Made by a program: the position numbers and the translations under genes
Notes under the pieces: generated by a model
What the model saw: the letters and a program-made list of their open reading frames with translations, nothing else
What the model was told of the DNA's origin: nothing
The model's database searches: none
Part shown: positions 37,621-46,330 of the stretch, piece after piece
Layout of the letters: every line of letters begins with the position of its first letter
Position numbering within the stretch: position 1 is the stretch's first letter
Assembly: GCA_017474045.1 (NCBI GenBank)
Contig: JAFUHX010000018.1
Coordinates: 1-64,000, forward strand
Length of the DNA: 64,000 nucleotides
Reading direction: 5' to 3'
From: Clostridia bacterium
Lineage (GTDB): Bacteria; Bacillota; Clostridia; Oscillospirales; Acutalibacteraceae

Positions 37621-39222
37621 TTATTTTAAATTTTCAACCGCTGCTTTCTGAGAAGCTATAGCAGCCTTATATTTTTTCATGTATTCATTAAAGCCTCTAA
37701 CATCTTCGGCGTCGGGTGTCATAACAACAGCATCGGAATTCCTAAACACCCTTTTATCAAGATAATCTTCAAGAGTCATTTCGAAGGAATCAGCGGCATA
37801 GTCAGCAAGAATAGCAGCACCCCAGGCTCCGCCTTCACCGGCTGTTTCCATAACGGCAACATCAGAGTTCATTGCTGCCGCCATGATGCTTTGTCCAACA
37901 TCTTTCGTTTTAAAGAAGCCACCATGGCCAAACATTTTGTCAAGAGAAACATTCTCTTTTTCAAAAAGAATGTCCATTCCGATTTTAAGAGTAGCGCAAG
38001 CTGAATAAAGCTTGTCTCTCATAAAGTTTGAAAGAGAAAAATCTGAATCAGGCATTCTGACAAACATGGGTCTTCCCTCTTCAAGACCGGTTACCGGCTC
38101 GCCTGAAAGATAGTTAAATGAAACCAAGCCGCCACAATCGCTGTTTCCTTCAAGAGCAACAGAATAAAGCTTGTTATAAAGCTCAGAGGTTTCAGCCTTA
38201 TAGCCCATAAGAGAAGCAAACTGAGCAAAAAGCTTTACCCAGGCATCAATATCTGAACAGCAGTTGTTGCAATGAACCATGGCAACAGGCTTTCCTGTGG
38301 GGGTGGTTACCATATCAATTTCGCTATAGACTCCTTTGAGAGCCTTTTCTAAAACAGCCATAGCAAAAACAGAGGTCCCGGCTGAAATGTTTCCTGTTTT
38401 TTCTCTGACGCTGTTAGTGGCGGTCATTCCGGTTCCGGCGTCACCTTCAGGAGCGCAAAGAAGGGCACCGGGCTGAAGCGTTCCCGTCGGATCAAGGTAG
38501 AGCGCACCTTTTTTGGTTAAAACACCGCCCTTTTCTCCTGCAACAAGAACCTTTGGAAGAATATCTCTGAGCTTCCATGAAATTCCCTTTTCGGCAAGCT
38601 TTTCGTTGAAAAGATTAACCATTTTTTCATCGTAATCAAGCTTTTCGCTGTCTATGGGAAAAACACCCGAAGCTTCTCCCACGCCGAGAACCTTTTCGCC
38701 TGTCAGAACAAAATGAACATAGCCGGCAAGAGTTGTTAAATGAGCAATTTCACTAACATGAGCTTCACCGTTTAAAATTGCCTGATAGAGATGTGCAATG
38801 CTCCAGCGCTGAGGAATATTAAAGCTGAAAAGATTTGTTAATTCTTCTGCCGCTTCAGCTGTAATTGTGTTTCGCCAGGTTCTGAAGCCGGTAAGCTGAT
38901 TTTCGTCTTTATCAAAAACAAGATATCCATGCATCATTGCCGAAAAACACATTGCCTTGAACTTTTCAATTCTGACACCGTATTTTTCCTGAACATCTTC
39001 AAAAAGATTTTTATAGGCATCCTGAAGTCCGGTTTTAACATCAGAAAGATGATATGTCCAGATTCCGTTTTCAAGGCGGTTTTCCCATGTGTGACTGCCT
39101 GAAGCAATAACAGAATAGTTTTCGTCAATCATAACAGCTTTGATTCTTGTTGAACCAAGCTCAATTCCCAGACACGCCTTTCCTTCGGATATAAAACTTG
39201 CAACCTGCTGTTTGTTTTTCAC
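37621..39222 (-). CDS. araB: FGGY-family L-ribulokinase
   Basis: 533 residues. ATPase-fold sugar kinase: phosphate 1 loop [17 protein letters not shown] at about 16-32, sugar-binding MMHGYLVFD, phosphate 2 [13 protein letters not shown] near 275, and adenosine motif [23 protein letters not shown] (positions about 445-467). It clusters with the ara isomerase and epimerase, so L-ribulose is the expected substrate, although its sequence style is that of the FGGY group found with araA in Clostridia rather than classical AraB. The GTG at 39222 lies 9 nt after AAGGA and is a better start than the ATG at 39231. Confidence 0.88.
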   Translation of the reverse strand: MKNKQQVASFISEGKACLGIELGSTRIKAVMIDENYSVIASGSHTWENRLENGIWTYHLSDVKTGLQDAYKNLFEDVQEKYGVRIEKFKAMCFSAMMHGYLVFDKDENQLTGFRTWRNTITAEAAEELTNLFSFNIPQRWSIAHLYQAILNGEAHVSEIAHLTTLAGYVHFVLTGEKVLGVGEASGVFPIDSEKLDYDEKMVNLFNEKLAEKGISWKLRDILPKVLVAGEKGGVLTKKGALYLDPTGTLQPGALLCAPEGDAGTGMTATNSVREKTGNISAGTSVFAMAVLEKALKGVYSEIDMVTTPTGKPVAMVHCNNCCSDIDAWVKLFAQFASLMGYKAETSELYNKLYSVALEGNSDCGGLVSFNYLSGEPVTGLEEGRPMFVRMPDSDFSLSNFMRDKLYSACATLKIGMDILFEKENVSLDKMFGHGGFFKTKDVGQSIMAAAMNSDVAVMETAGEGGAWGAAILADYAADSFEMTLEDYLDKRVFRNSDAVVMTPDAEDVRGFNEYMKKYKAAIASQKAAVENLK

Positions 39223-39266
39223 TTGCAACATTCCTTTTTTATTTATTTAAGCGAAACATACGCTAT

Positions 39267-39279
39267 TGTTATGATAACA
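39267..39279. promoter_or_regulatory. Perfect palindrome TGTTATGATAACA upstream of araB
   Basis: A 13-base odd palindrome 45 bases before araB, lying between a TTGAAA (-35-like) and AACAAT (-10-like) element on the minus strand. A likely operator of an arabinose regulator encoded elsewhere; it is not a CcpA cre consensus. Confidence 0.5.
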
Positions 39280-39322
39280 TATTAAAATTTCAAAAACAAC
39301 AAAAAGAAAAATATTTTTAAAA

Positions 39323-40234
39323 TCAGTAGGCTATACCCTTGCTGTCCAGCCACTCTTCAAGACAAAGTCCGCTGTTTTTAATTTCTTCAGCATATTCAAC
39401 ACCCACAAATCGCCAATGCCAAGGTTCCGGAACGATTCCCGTAATGCTTTGTTTTTCAGCTGTATAGCGAAGAATAAAGCCATATTTATGTGCATTTTTT
39501 GTCAGCCACTCATATTCTTTGGTGTTTGCAAAGGAATCATAGGTGTTGCAGACATCCATGGCAAGTCCAAGATTGTGTTCGCTGGTACCCGGCGGAAGAA
39601 TGACTGTTGCCGCCTTTTCAGCAGCTTCCTTTTTAGAAATATTATAGCGCGACATATAGGTATTGGTTAAATTTTCATAGTTAATTTTTTGTCTCTCATA
39701 GGAGCGATAGGCGGAATAGGGTGTCAGAATAATTCCGTCTTTCTTTGCGGCATAATACATTTTTTCATAATACGGAGCTACTCTTTCGTCAAGATATTTT
39801 CCGCAGCCGAGAATTTCTTTGAGCTTCGGAACAAAGCCTTCAGGAATTTCTCTTGAAGAGTTAACAACTATCAGATTCCAGTCTTCTCTTTCTGTGTTAA
39901 CAATTATTCTTCCGCTGTCGCTGATTTTCGGCTCTGAGGTTTCATTCTGAGCCGGAAAGGCAGTTGTTGTTTCACCATCTGCCCAAGATGTTTCTTCCGC
40001 CTGAGTAACATTTTGAATAATCTGAGAAACAGTTTCATTTGTTGCTTCTGTTTCGGTTAACTGAGCAGGATTTTGGCTTGTTTCAGAAAAAGAATTGCCG
40101 GTTTCAACCTCTTCAACGGGGTTTTCCGGTCTTTCACTTTTTAAAACAACAAGCATTACCGAAATAACCGCCACCGCAACAAGAATTAAAACAACAAGCG
40201 TATTTATTATGGTTTTATTTTTATCATTCTTCAT
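39323..40234 (-). CDS. vanY: D-alanyl-D-alanine carboxypeptidase, VanY/M15B family
   Basis: 303 residues. Membrane anchor at about 8-28, Thr/Glu/Ser-rich linker to about 110, then the zinc peptidase. YSAYRSYERQKINYE starts the domain, SEHNLGLAMDVC (SxHxxGxAxD) gives the His/Asp zinc ligands, and EPWHWRFVG the catalytic Glu and third His. It trims the terminal D-Ala from wall stem peptides outside the membrane. A single gene without van regulators, so a wall-maintenance rather than vancomycin role is likely. Confidence 0.93.
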   Translation of the reverse strand: MKNDKNKTIINTLVVLILVAVAVISVMLVVLKSERPENPVEEVETGNSFSETSQNPAQLTETEATNETVSQIIQNVTQAEETSWADGETTTAFPAQNETSEPKISDSGRIIVNTEREDWNLIVVNSSREIPEGFVPKLKEILGCGKYLDERVAPYYEKMYYAAKKDGIILTPYSAYRSYERQKINYENLTNTYMSRYNISKKEAAEKAATVILPPGTSEHNLGLAMDVCNTYDSFANTKEYEWLTKNAHKYGFILRYTAEKQSITGIVPEPWHWRFVGVEYAEEIKNSGLCLEEWLDSKGIAY

Positions 40235-40308
40235 TTCTACACCTCTTTTTTATTATACGGCGGCAGTTTTAAAACTTCAAGAGATTTATAAAAATTAAAG
40301 ATAATGTT

Positions 40309-40349
40309 AAAGAGCTTCTTCAGGTTTAATTACTCTGAAAAAGCTCTTT
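40309..40349 (-). terminator. Terminator candidate after the M28 peptidase gene
   Basis: AAAGAGCTTCTTC (40309-40321) and GAAAAAGCTCTTT (40337-40349) form a 13-bp stem with one mismatch; the T-run on the minus strand is poor, that on the plus strand better. Confidence 0.45.
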
Positions 40350-40352
40350 GTT

Positions 40353-40442
40353 TTGTTTAGGTTCATGCGGTCTGCGCTTTTTACCAGACCCGAGGGGCGA
40401 GGAAAAATTGTTTAGGTTCATGCGGTATGCGCTTTTTTTACC
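40353..40442. repeat. Direct repeat of about 33-35 bp, two copies
   Basis: TTGTTTAGGTTCATGCGG, continuing with TCTGCGC or TATGCGC and then TTTTTACC, occurs at 40353-40385 and again at 40408-40442. A shortened third relative (TTGTTTTATGCGTCTGCGC, then T6AC) lies at 52317-52343. All are intergenic and follow a hairpin. Confidence 0.7.
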
Positions 40443-40451
40443 GCCCCGCTT

Positions 40452-41738
40452 TTAGTTTTTTGATTTAGGGGATACTACCTCTGCATCAACTTCAACATCA
40501 TCATAATTCTCTTTAAGACCGAACTCATCATAAATAAAGAGGGTCTGAAGACAAATATCAAGACATTTTTCAACAGTTTTCATTTCAAGCTCTTCAATAG
40601 TGTCGAGTCTTGTGTGGTAATATCTTGGAGGACCGGGATCCATAGCGGCAAGAGTTGCTGCAGGAACGCCCAATGTTGTTACTCTGGCTGCGTCTGAAGC
40701 TCCGAGATAAACAGATTCATAAGGAAGATCAAGACCTGCACGCTCAGCACCTTTTTTTATAAGAGCACATACTCTGGGGTCGTTTTTAACTGTACCGGTC
40801 ATGTCTTTGTTATAAATTGCCATGCACTCATAGTCTTTCAGAGTATCTAAAGCAACAAAAGCGGTGGGAATGGCTTTAAGCTCATCAAGATGATTTTTAG
40901 TGTATGCCTTTGCGCCTCTGAGACCGGTTTCTTCGCAACCGGTTGTTACTGCAACAACCTCTGTGTTTTCAAAGCGGATTCCGTTATCTTCAAGATATTT
41001 CAAAACAGCAACTGAAGCAACTGCACCGGTGAGGTTATCGTTAGCACCCATAACAGGACGCTTAAAGTTTGTGAAAAACAAAGCCGCAATAAAAAATGGA
41101 ACAAAAACGAACTGAGCGTACTGAACAATACTTAACCATAACGGTGTTTCTTCAGCTGAGCTCATAGCCACAGAAATAATTGAAACAACAAGAACATAAA
41201 CAAGACCTAAAACAGCAGGAATAACAATTCCGAAAAGAAGGTTCTTTCCGCCGAGATATGTATAGGTCCATTCATAAGCTGAGTCTGCGTGACCTGAAAA
41301 AACAATTCTCTGTTTAACCTCGCCCTTTGGTGCTCTGACACCAACAGCGTTGCAAGAGGTGGATTTCGGAAAGATTGGTTCAAGGAATTCCCAATATTTA
41401 ACAAATTCAGTAACCGTGCATAAAAAAGCAAGCAAGATTAAAACAAGAGAAACAACGGGAACAAAAAACGATGCAGCAATGGCTACAAGTCCAAAAACTG
41501 CAGCTATAACAACCCATGCCATAAAGGCATATTTGCTCATTTTAAAATCTTCAATTTCAACCTTGTCGCAGCAGGTTTTCATCTCGTCGGCAAAATGCTC
41601 CTGAGCCTTGCGCTCACTTTCGCTGCCTGACTCACGAGGTCCTATGGTCTGACAAATTTTTTTAATTTCTCTGACGGTGTAGTTAGTGTACATTCTCAGA
41701 GAAGACGGATAATTTTTTACGCTTTCGCTGGCTTTCAT
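40452..41738 (-). CDS. Membrane-associated M28 family zinc aminopeptidase
   Basis: 428 residues. The peptidase fold is interrupted by two membrane regions (about 68-110 and 175-235), so the enzyme is anchored by internal helices. Likely zinc ligands and catalytic residues in order: IVFSGHADSAYEW, VMGANDNLTGAVA, TTGCEETGLRGAKAY, FVALDTL and PPRYYHTRLDT. It releases N-terminal amino acids from peptides; specificity unknown. AAAGGAG precedes the ATG. Ends in an acidic tail. Confidence 0.85.
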   Translation of the reverse strand: MKASESVKNYPSSLRMYTNYTVREIKKICQTIGPRESGSESERKAQEHFADEMKTCCDKVEIEDFKMSKYAFMAWVVIAAVFGLVAIAASFFVPVVSLVLILLAFLCTVTEFVKYWEFLEPIFPKSTSCNAVGVRAPKGEVKQRIVFSGHADSAYEWTYTYLGGKNLLFGIVIPAVLGLVYVLVVSIISVAMSSAEETPLWLSIVQYAQFVFVPFFIAALFFTNFKRPVMGANDNLTGAVASVAVLKYLEDNGIRFENTEVVAVTTGCEETGLRGAKAYTKNHLDELKAIPTAFVALDTLKDYECMAIYNKDMTGTVKNDPRVCALIKKGAERAGLDLPYESVYLGASDAARVTTLGVPAATLAAMDPGPPRYYHTRLDTIEELEMKTVEKCLDICLQTLFIYDEFGLKENYDDVEVDAEVVSPKSKN

Positions 41739-41826
41739 TATTTAGCTCCTTTCAATTGCTGATGCTGATTTATTTTATCATCTTAAATCATTATTGTCGA
41801 GATTTCTTGGAATTTTTTAAATAATG

Positions 41827-42132
41827 TTAAGAAATTTCATAGTCAACACTTGCTCTGCTTTCGCGAACAAGGGCAACATAAGAAGCAACCGCCTTATGAT
41901 CGGGATGCTCTCTGTATTTTTCAACATCTTCAAGGCTGTCAAAGGTACTGATTAAAACGGCGTCATACATTCCGTTTTTCATGTTAACATTAAAATGAAT
42001 TTCCATTGAACGAATAAAATCAATTTTCTCGGGAAGCTCTTCAAGCATTGACTTTATAAGCTCAGCATTTTCTTTTCCTGTTCTTCCCTGAGCAAACTCT
42101 TTGAACTTCCACATAACAATATGTTTAATCAT
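41827..42132 (-). CDS. Dabb-family (stress-responsive A/B barrel) protein
   Basis: 101 residues. MIKHIVMWKFKEFAQGRTGK, then SMEIHFNVN and SLEDVEKYREHPDHKAVASYV match the dimeric alpha-beta barrel family. These small proteins are of unclear function in bacteria; some relatives are enzymes of polyketide cyclisation. Probably monocistronic. Confidence 0.88.
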   Translation of the reverse strand: MIKHIVMWKFKEFAQGRTGKENAELIKSMLEELPEKIDFIRSMEIHFNVNMKNGMYDAVLISTFDSLEDVEKYREHPDHKAVASYVALVRESRASVDYEIS

Positions 42133-42213
42133 AACAGTCTCCTTTTGGTTTTCTTTTCAAATACTTTACCATTTAAAAGCATAATTTGTCAAGTATATTA
42201 AAGCTTCGCCGCG

Positions 42214-43443
42214 CTACATTCTGTTATGAAAAAAAGCAGGAGTTTCTTTCTGAGGAACAGGAATCAGCATTGTGCTTCCTCTGAAAACCGAATCTTTGCC
42301 ATATTTTTTTCTGATTTTTTCAATCTGACTTTCAAGCCGCTCCAGCTTATCATATTTTTTTGAGTCGAAAAAAAGATTATATTGAAAATTACAGCTTTCG
42401 CCCACCAGTCCGCAAGCTCTTATTCCCACCGAGCGAACATTGCTTTCCCAGGTCCAGCTTTCTTTAAAAAGCTTCATTCCGGCGGAAAAAAGAACCTCAA
42501 CAATTCTTGACGGTTGAGGCAAAACCAGCTGTTTTTCTCTGGTTACAAGAATTTCATCTCTGACGCTGATTTGAACAACAGAAGCCAGACAGGCATTTTC
42601 TCTCAGACAGGTTGCCACTTTATCAGTAAGATAAAGCATTACGTTTCCAACGTCTTCATCTGAAATAAGGTCGCGGCAGCAGGTTACGCTTCTTCCAAAG
42701 CTCTTAGCCGGAGGAATCTGATTTTTAGAAAGAACAGGAGAAAAATCAAAGCCGCTTGCGTTTTTCCAGAGTTCTTCACCCATTTTTCCGAAAATTAAAG
42801 TTAAAAAGTTTTTATCACAGCTTGCAACATCTCCGAGAGTATATATTCCCACGCTGTTGAGCCTTCTTTTTGTCGAGGGACCCACGCCGATCATCTCTTC
42901 CGCCCGAAGCGGCCAAACAATTTTTTTAAACTCCGCTTTTGAAATAACAGTTACTGCGTCTGGCTTTTTCAGGTCTGAACCCAGCTTTGCAAAAACCTTG
43001 TTAAAGCTGACTCCAACAGAAATGGTAAGACCGATTTCTTTTTTTATTCGTTCTTTGATTTCATAGGCAATTTTTTCGCCGCTTCCATATAAAAAAACGC
43101 TCCCCGTTACATCTAGCCAACATTCGTCCATTCCAAAAGGTTCCACAAGGTCGGTATATTGCTCATAAATGGCTCTGACCTTTGAGGAATATTCCATATA
43201 TCGACTGAAATTCGGCTCAACCGTTATAAGCTCCGGACATTTCATCTGCGCCTGCCAGACTGCCTCTGCTGTTTTCACGCCGAATTTTTTTGCCTTTTCG
43301 TTTTTTGCCAAAACGATTCCGTGTCGCTCCTGCGTACTTCCGCAAACTGCCATGGGAACATTTTTAAGCTCCGGACGAAAAAGACATTCAACCGAAGCAT
43401 AAAAATTATTCAGGTCGCAATGAAGAATAACTCTTTCTGACAC
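42214..43443 (-). CDS. dinB: DNA polymerase IV (Y-family, translesion)
   Basis: 409 residues. ILHCDLNNFYASVECLF and GMDECWLDVTG provide the catalytic Asp/Asp-Glu triad. The helix-hairpin-helix region is MIGVGPSTKRRLNSVGIYTLGD, and the little finger domain covers the C-terminal third. No beta-clamp motif was checked beyond the C-terminus. I choose the GTG at 43443 (MSERVILH), 7 nt after GGTGG; an earlier GTG at 43455 would add four residues. Two identical LexA boxes flank the promoter, so it is SOS-induced. Bypasses damaged bases at the cost of fidelity. Confidence 0.93.
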   Translation of the reverse strand: MSERVILHCDLNNFYASVECLFRPELKNVPMAVCGSTQERHGIVLAKNEKAKKFGVKTAEAVWQAQMKCPELITVEPNFSRYMEYSSKVRAIYEQYTDLVEPFGMDECWLDVTGSVFLYGSGEKIAYEIKERIKKEIGLTISVGVSFNKVFAKLGSDLKKPDAVTVISKAEFKKIVWPLRAEEMIGVGPSTKRRLNSVGIYTLGDVASCDKNFLTLIFGKMGEELWKNASGFDFSPVLSKNQIPPAKSFGRSVTCCRDLISDEDVGNVMLYLTDKVATCLRENACLASVVQISVRDEILVTREKQLVLPQPSRIVEVLFSAGMKLFKESWTWESNVRSVGIRACGLVGESCNFQYNLFFDSKKYDKLERLESQIEKIRKKYGKDSVFRGSTMLIPVPQKETPAFFHNRM

Positions 43444-43455
43444 AAAAAACACCAC

Positions 43456-43469
43456 CGAACATTTGTTTG
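43456..43469. promoter_or_regulatory. LexA (SOS) box 1 of dinB
   Basis: CGAACATTTGTTTG matches the Gram-positive LexA consensus CGAACnnnnGTTYG and covers the region just downstream of the -10 box. Confidence 0.9.
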
Positions 43470-43473
43470 TTAG

Positions 43474-43502
43474 ATTGTATCACAAAGAAGAGAATTTGTA
43501 AA
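43474..43502 (-). promoter_or_regulatory. Promoter of dinB
   Basis: On the minus strand TTTACA (43497-43502), a 17-base spacer and TACAAT (43474-43479), placed exactly between the two LexA boxes. Confidence 0.85.
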
Positions 43503-43510
43503 GGATTTTT

Positions 43511-43524
43511 CGAACATTTGTTTG
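43511..43524. promoter_or_regulatory. LexA (SOS) box 2 of dinB
   Basis: A second, identical CGAACATTTGTTTG, upstream of the -35 box and 55 bp from box 1, about five helical turns, so two LexA dimers would bind on one DNA face. Confidence 0.88.
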
Positions 43525-43628
43525 TTTTGGCGAAAATTTCTTTTTCAACGCAAAGGCAGAAATCTTTTTTCTTGTTATACGCAGACAACAAGAGAATCTA
43601 AAAAAACTCGTTTTTTCAAAAAACATAA

Positions 43629-43657
43629 GCGACTGCTCCTTAAACAGAAGCAGCCGC
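43629..43657 (-). terminator. Terminator downstream of the FN3 remnant
   Basis: GCGGCTGCT / AGCAGTCGC stem (9 bp with one G-T pair) on the minus strand, followed by TTATGTTTTTTG. It probably ends the transcript of the transporter operon. Confidence 0.75.
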
Positions 43658-43663
43658 ATAAGC

Positions 43664-43975
43664 TTATTTAATTTTCACGCTCTTGACTGAGCTCCAGGAA
43701 GAATAAATTTTATCCGATGCAGTCACTTTATAAGCTCTGACCTTGAAATAGTACTTCTTGCCACTCACAAGCTTTGTCTTTGAACCCACAGTCATGTTTT
43801 TGTCATAGGATGCTACCTTTTTATAGGTTCCGTTCTTACTTGTTGAATAGTAAAGCTGATAACCGCTTTCATCTGCAACATTTGACCATGTAATGTTTGC
43901 CTTGCCCTTGGTTGTTGTAAGCTTTGTTTTTTTCTGTACAAAAGCCAATAAAAATGGTAATCGTTCCTTAAGGTA
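43664..43975 (-). pseudogene. Remnant of a fibronectin type III surface protein
   Basis: About 90 residues forming one FN3 domain (KANITWSNVADESGYQLYYS, GKKYYFKVRAYK, SSWSSVKSVKIK), as found at the C-termini of large secreted proteins of gut Clostridia. The frame opens just after a stop at 43976-43978. There is no credible start codon or ribosome binding site (a TTG at 43948 has none at proper distance) and no signal peptide. Best read as the 3' end of a lost gene, left behind a terminator. Confidence 0.65.
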
Positions 43976-43984
43976 TTAGGTCAG

Positions 43985-44488
43985 TTACATTCCAATGTCA
44001 ACCATCTTCATTTTTGATGCCTTTTCACCCCAGCTGTTTGCCCAACTCTCGCAATAAAGCTTATAATAAGAAACATTTTTCTTTTTTCTGTAGCCGGCAA
44101 AGCAGTTGCACCAGATAGCTGAAGGAAGAGCAATAACAAGATAATAAAGCGGTCCTAAAAGAAGGCATTGCCATGTGTGGCCGTATTCGTGAATACGAGT
44201 GTTATAAGTCCACTTTTTGTTGGGGTGCTGATCTCTCATGAAAATGAAAAGACCCATTGAAAGTCCGCCCGCATTCCACGGTACATAAACAATATAGGCA
44301 TAGCCGAAATGCTGCCAACGCCAACCGATAATCCTGGTGCAGATTAAATAGGCAATTCCTCCAACAAGGTTAACCGGCAAACCCCATGTCCATTGAACAA
44401 GATAAAAAAGAAATTCACACAAATCTCTTTTCCATGTTTTTTTCGCTCTGACGGGTTCTTTTTGTGTTATATCAATTCTTTCTGACAT
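43985..44488 (-). CDS. Membrane protein with HEYGH zincin-like motif
   Basis: 167 residues. Two or three membrane segments (about 26-52, 65-85, 110-130). RIHEYGHTWQCLLLGP at about 98-113 contains an HExxH zinc-binding motif placed at the start of a membrane helix, and ESWANSWG near 147-154 offers a possible third ligand Glu. It resembles small integral membrane metalloprotease-like proteins; proteolytic activity is unproven. It follows the transporter gene by 12 nt in one operon, so it may work on or with it. Confidence 0.65.
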   Translation of the reverse strand: MSERIDITQKEPVRAKKTWKRDLCEFLFYLVQWTWGLPVNLVGGIAYLICTRIIGWRWQHFGYAYIVYVPWNAGGLSMGLFIFMRDQHPNKKWTYNTRIHEYGHTWQCLLLGPLYYLVIALPSAIWCNCFAGYRKKKNVSYYKLYCESWANSWGEKASKMKMVDIGM

Positions 44489-44500
44489 AGCTTTTCTCCT

Positions 44501-46213
44501 TTAAATAGTTTTATTCTGAAGTTTCTTTTGTTCTTCAAGCTCAAGAATAATCAAATATTCTCCGTTTTCGTTTTTATCAAGGGTATGACCCTGAGTTTCG
44601 TCGTTATCTTCGCCAAGCCAGGTTTCTGAAAGCTTCTGACCGGTAACGATTTCAATTCTTTCTTTTTCATAATCTGAAAGAGTAACACTTCCGAATTTTC
44701 TTTTGGTTGCAATTGCTGCTCTTATCATTGTGTGGTCATCTTTTGTCATCTGGAATTTTTTAAGAAGATACCATGAAGCAATGGCTGAAATAATCGGAAT
44801 AAACGCAATGCAAAGTCTGATTCCCGTCATGGCGCTTTCAGGCTGAGGATAAATAGCTTTATTGACTTTTTCATAAAGTTCAACCTCACTTCCGGTCACA
44901 AGACCGAAAAAGCCTAAAATCAAACCAACAACAGAAATCATTGCGCTGTTAACGCTTTTTTTGATAAAGGTGCTGAAGGTTGAAATTACGCCCTCTCTTC
45001 TTCTTCCCGTAATAAGCTCATCAACGTCGGTCAGGTCGGGAAAAACATTGTTTGAAACAAACCCTAAACCACTCATTCCGAAGGGATAAAAAACCTGACT
45101 GAGAATAAGAAGAATAAACATTACCTTGCTAAGCGCTGTGTTTTCCTGACTGGTCTTCATGAAAAGACCTATGGCAAGGCCTATAATCATAAACGGCGTT
45201 ACAATCGTTCCGCATTTCTTTTTTCCGAATTTCATTGTCAGCGCATAATTCAAAGGAAATGCCGCTGTTTCAAAAACACCCGCAACTGTGTTTAAAATTG
45301 CATATTTTGCAACGCTATATTGATTTGCAAGATATTTTATGTAGTAGATTTTTGTTGTTGAGAAAAATCCCGTTGAAATCTGCCAGAAAAAATTCATAAA
45401 GAAATATTGTCTGAAAGCCCTGCTTTTTAAAACGAGTCTGTATTCACTAATAAAGAGCTTCAAATCAAAGGGCTCATTCTTGTTATCAAGTGAGCTGGGC
45501 TCCCTGACTGTTTTATAGGTGGCAAAAACAGCCACAGAATAGAACACCGAAAGAATGATTCCGGACCACAAAAACGGTTGCTTTGAGCTGGAATCAAGCT
45601 CTTGAGAAGCACCGAAAACAGAGCAAAGAATCAGGAAAACGATATATGAAGGAATCATTCCGCAAGAATTAAAAATATAGCTGACGGAGGTGTATTGGGT
45701 TCTTTGGTTATATTCGGGTGCAAGCTCGGGAAGCATTGCCGTATGAGGAATACTGATTATGGTATATGCCGTTTTATAGAGCATATAGGAAAAGGTATAG
45801 TAAACAAAGCATTTTATCGGTGCCTGCTCAGCGTCCATTCCCGCCGAATTCCAGAGCATTGAATATGAAATCAGCAAAAAGGGAATTCCCCACAGAAGAT
45901 AGCGCCTGTGTTTTCCGGTTTTTGAACGGGTTCGGTCTGAAATAATTCCCATTACCGGGTCTGTTATGGCGTCCCAAAAAACAGCGATTGTTGAAATTGC
46001 TGTTGCCACCTTAATATCAAAATGAACAACGTCAGTTAAAAACGCAAGAAAATATTGAGAAATCAGATATCCTCCGCCGCCAAGGAATATGTTAACATAG
46101 CAATAATTCATCATGGGAACAACCGACTCTTTAAATGTTCCCTTAACGCCGATTACATTCAAAGCCCTTTGACCTATGGTTATTCTGTTTTCGGCTTCGT
46201 TGTTTTTTGGCAT
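44501..46213 (-). CDS. GPH-family sugar:cation symporter (MelB-like MFS)
   Basis: 570 residues, twelve membrane segments. The N-terminal half shows TDVVHFDIKVATAI followed by FWDAITDPVMGIISDRTRSK (about 79-98), the GPH signature with the cation-site Asp, and GKHRRYLLWGIPF. The C-terminal 80-residue tail is cytosolic and charged. Family members import glycosides, pentosides or hexuronides with Na+ or H+. Given araBAD and the arabinanase-like protein in the same window, an arabinoside is possible but unproven. Confidence 0.88.
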   Translation of the reverse strand: MPKNNEAENRITIGQRALNVIGVKGTFKESVVPMMNYCYVNIFLGGGGYLISQYFLAFLTDVVHFDIKVATAISTIAVFWDAITDPVMGIISDRTRSKTGKHRRYLLWGIPFLLISYSMLWNSAGMDAEQAPIKCFVYYTFSYMLYKTAYTIISIPHTAMLPELAPEYNQRTQYTSVSYIFNSCGMIPSYIVFLILCSVFGASQELDSSSKQPFLWSGIILSVFYSVAVFATYKTVREPSSLDNKNEPFDLKLFISEYRLVLKSRAFRQYFFMNFFWQISTGFFSTTKIYYIKYLANQYSVAKYAILNTVAGVFETAAFPLNYALTMKFGKKKCGTIVTPFMIIGLAIGLFMKTSQENTALSKVMFILLILSQVFYPFGMSGLGFVSNNVFPDLTDVDELITGRRREGVISTFSTFIKKSVNSAMISVVGLILGFFGLVTGSEVELYEKVNKAIYPQPESAMTGIRLCIAFIPIISAIASWYLLKKFQMTKDDHTMIRAAIATKRKFGSVTLSDYEKERIEIVTGQKLSETWLGEDNDETQGHTLDKNENGEYLIILELEEQKKLQNKTI

Positions 46214-46290
46214 TGCATCACTTCCTATTGATGTCTTTTGAATAATTTTATCACTTCAACAAATTGAAGTCAAGGAAAGAAGTACTAAGA

Positions 46291-46315
46291 GGCTGTAAAA
46301 ACGAGTTTTACAGCC
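46291..46315. terminator. Hairpin after the membrane protein at 46331
   Basis: A 10-bp stem GGCTGTAAAA / TTTTACAGCC with a 5-base loop, but without a good T-run on the minus strand. Member of the recurrent TGTAAAA hairpin group. Confidence 0.55.
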
Positions 46316-46330
46316 CCTTATAATTTGATT

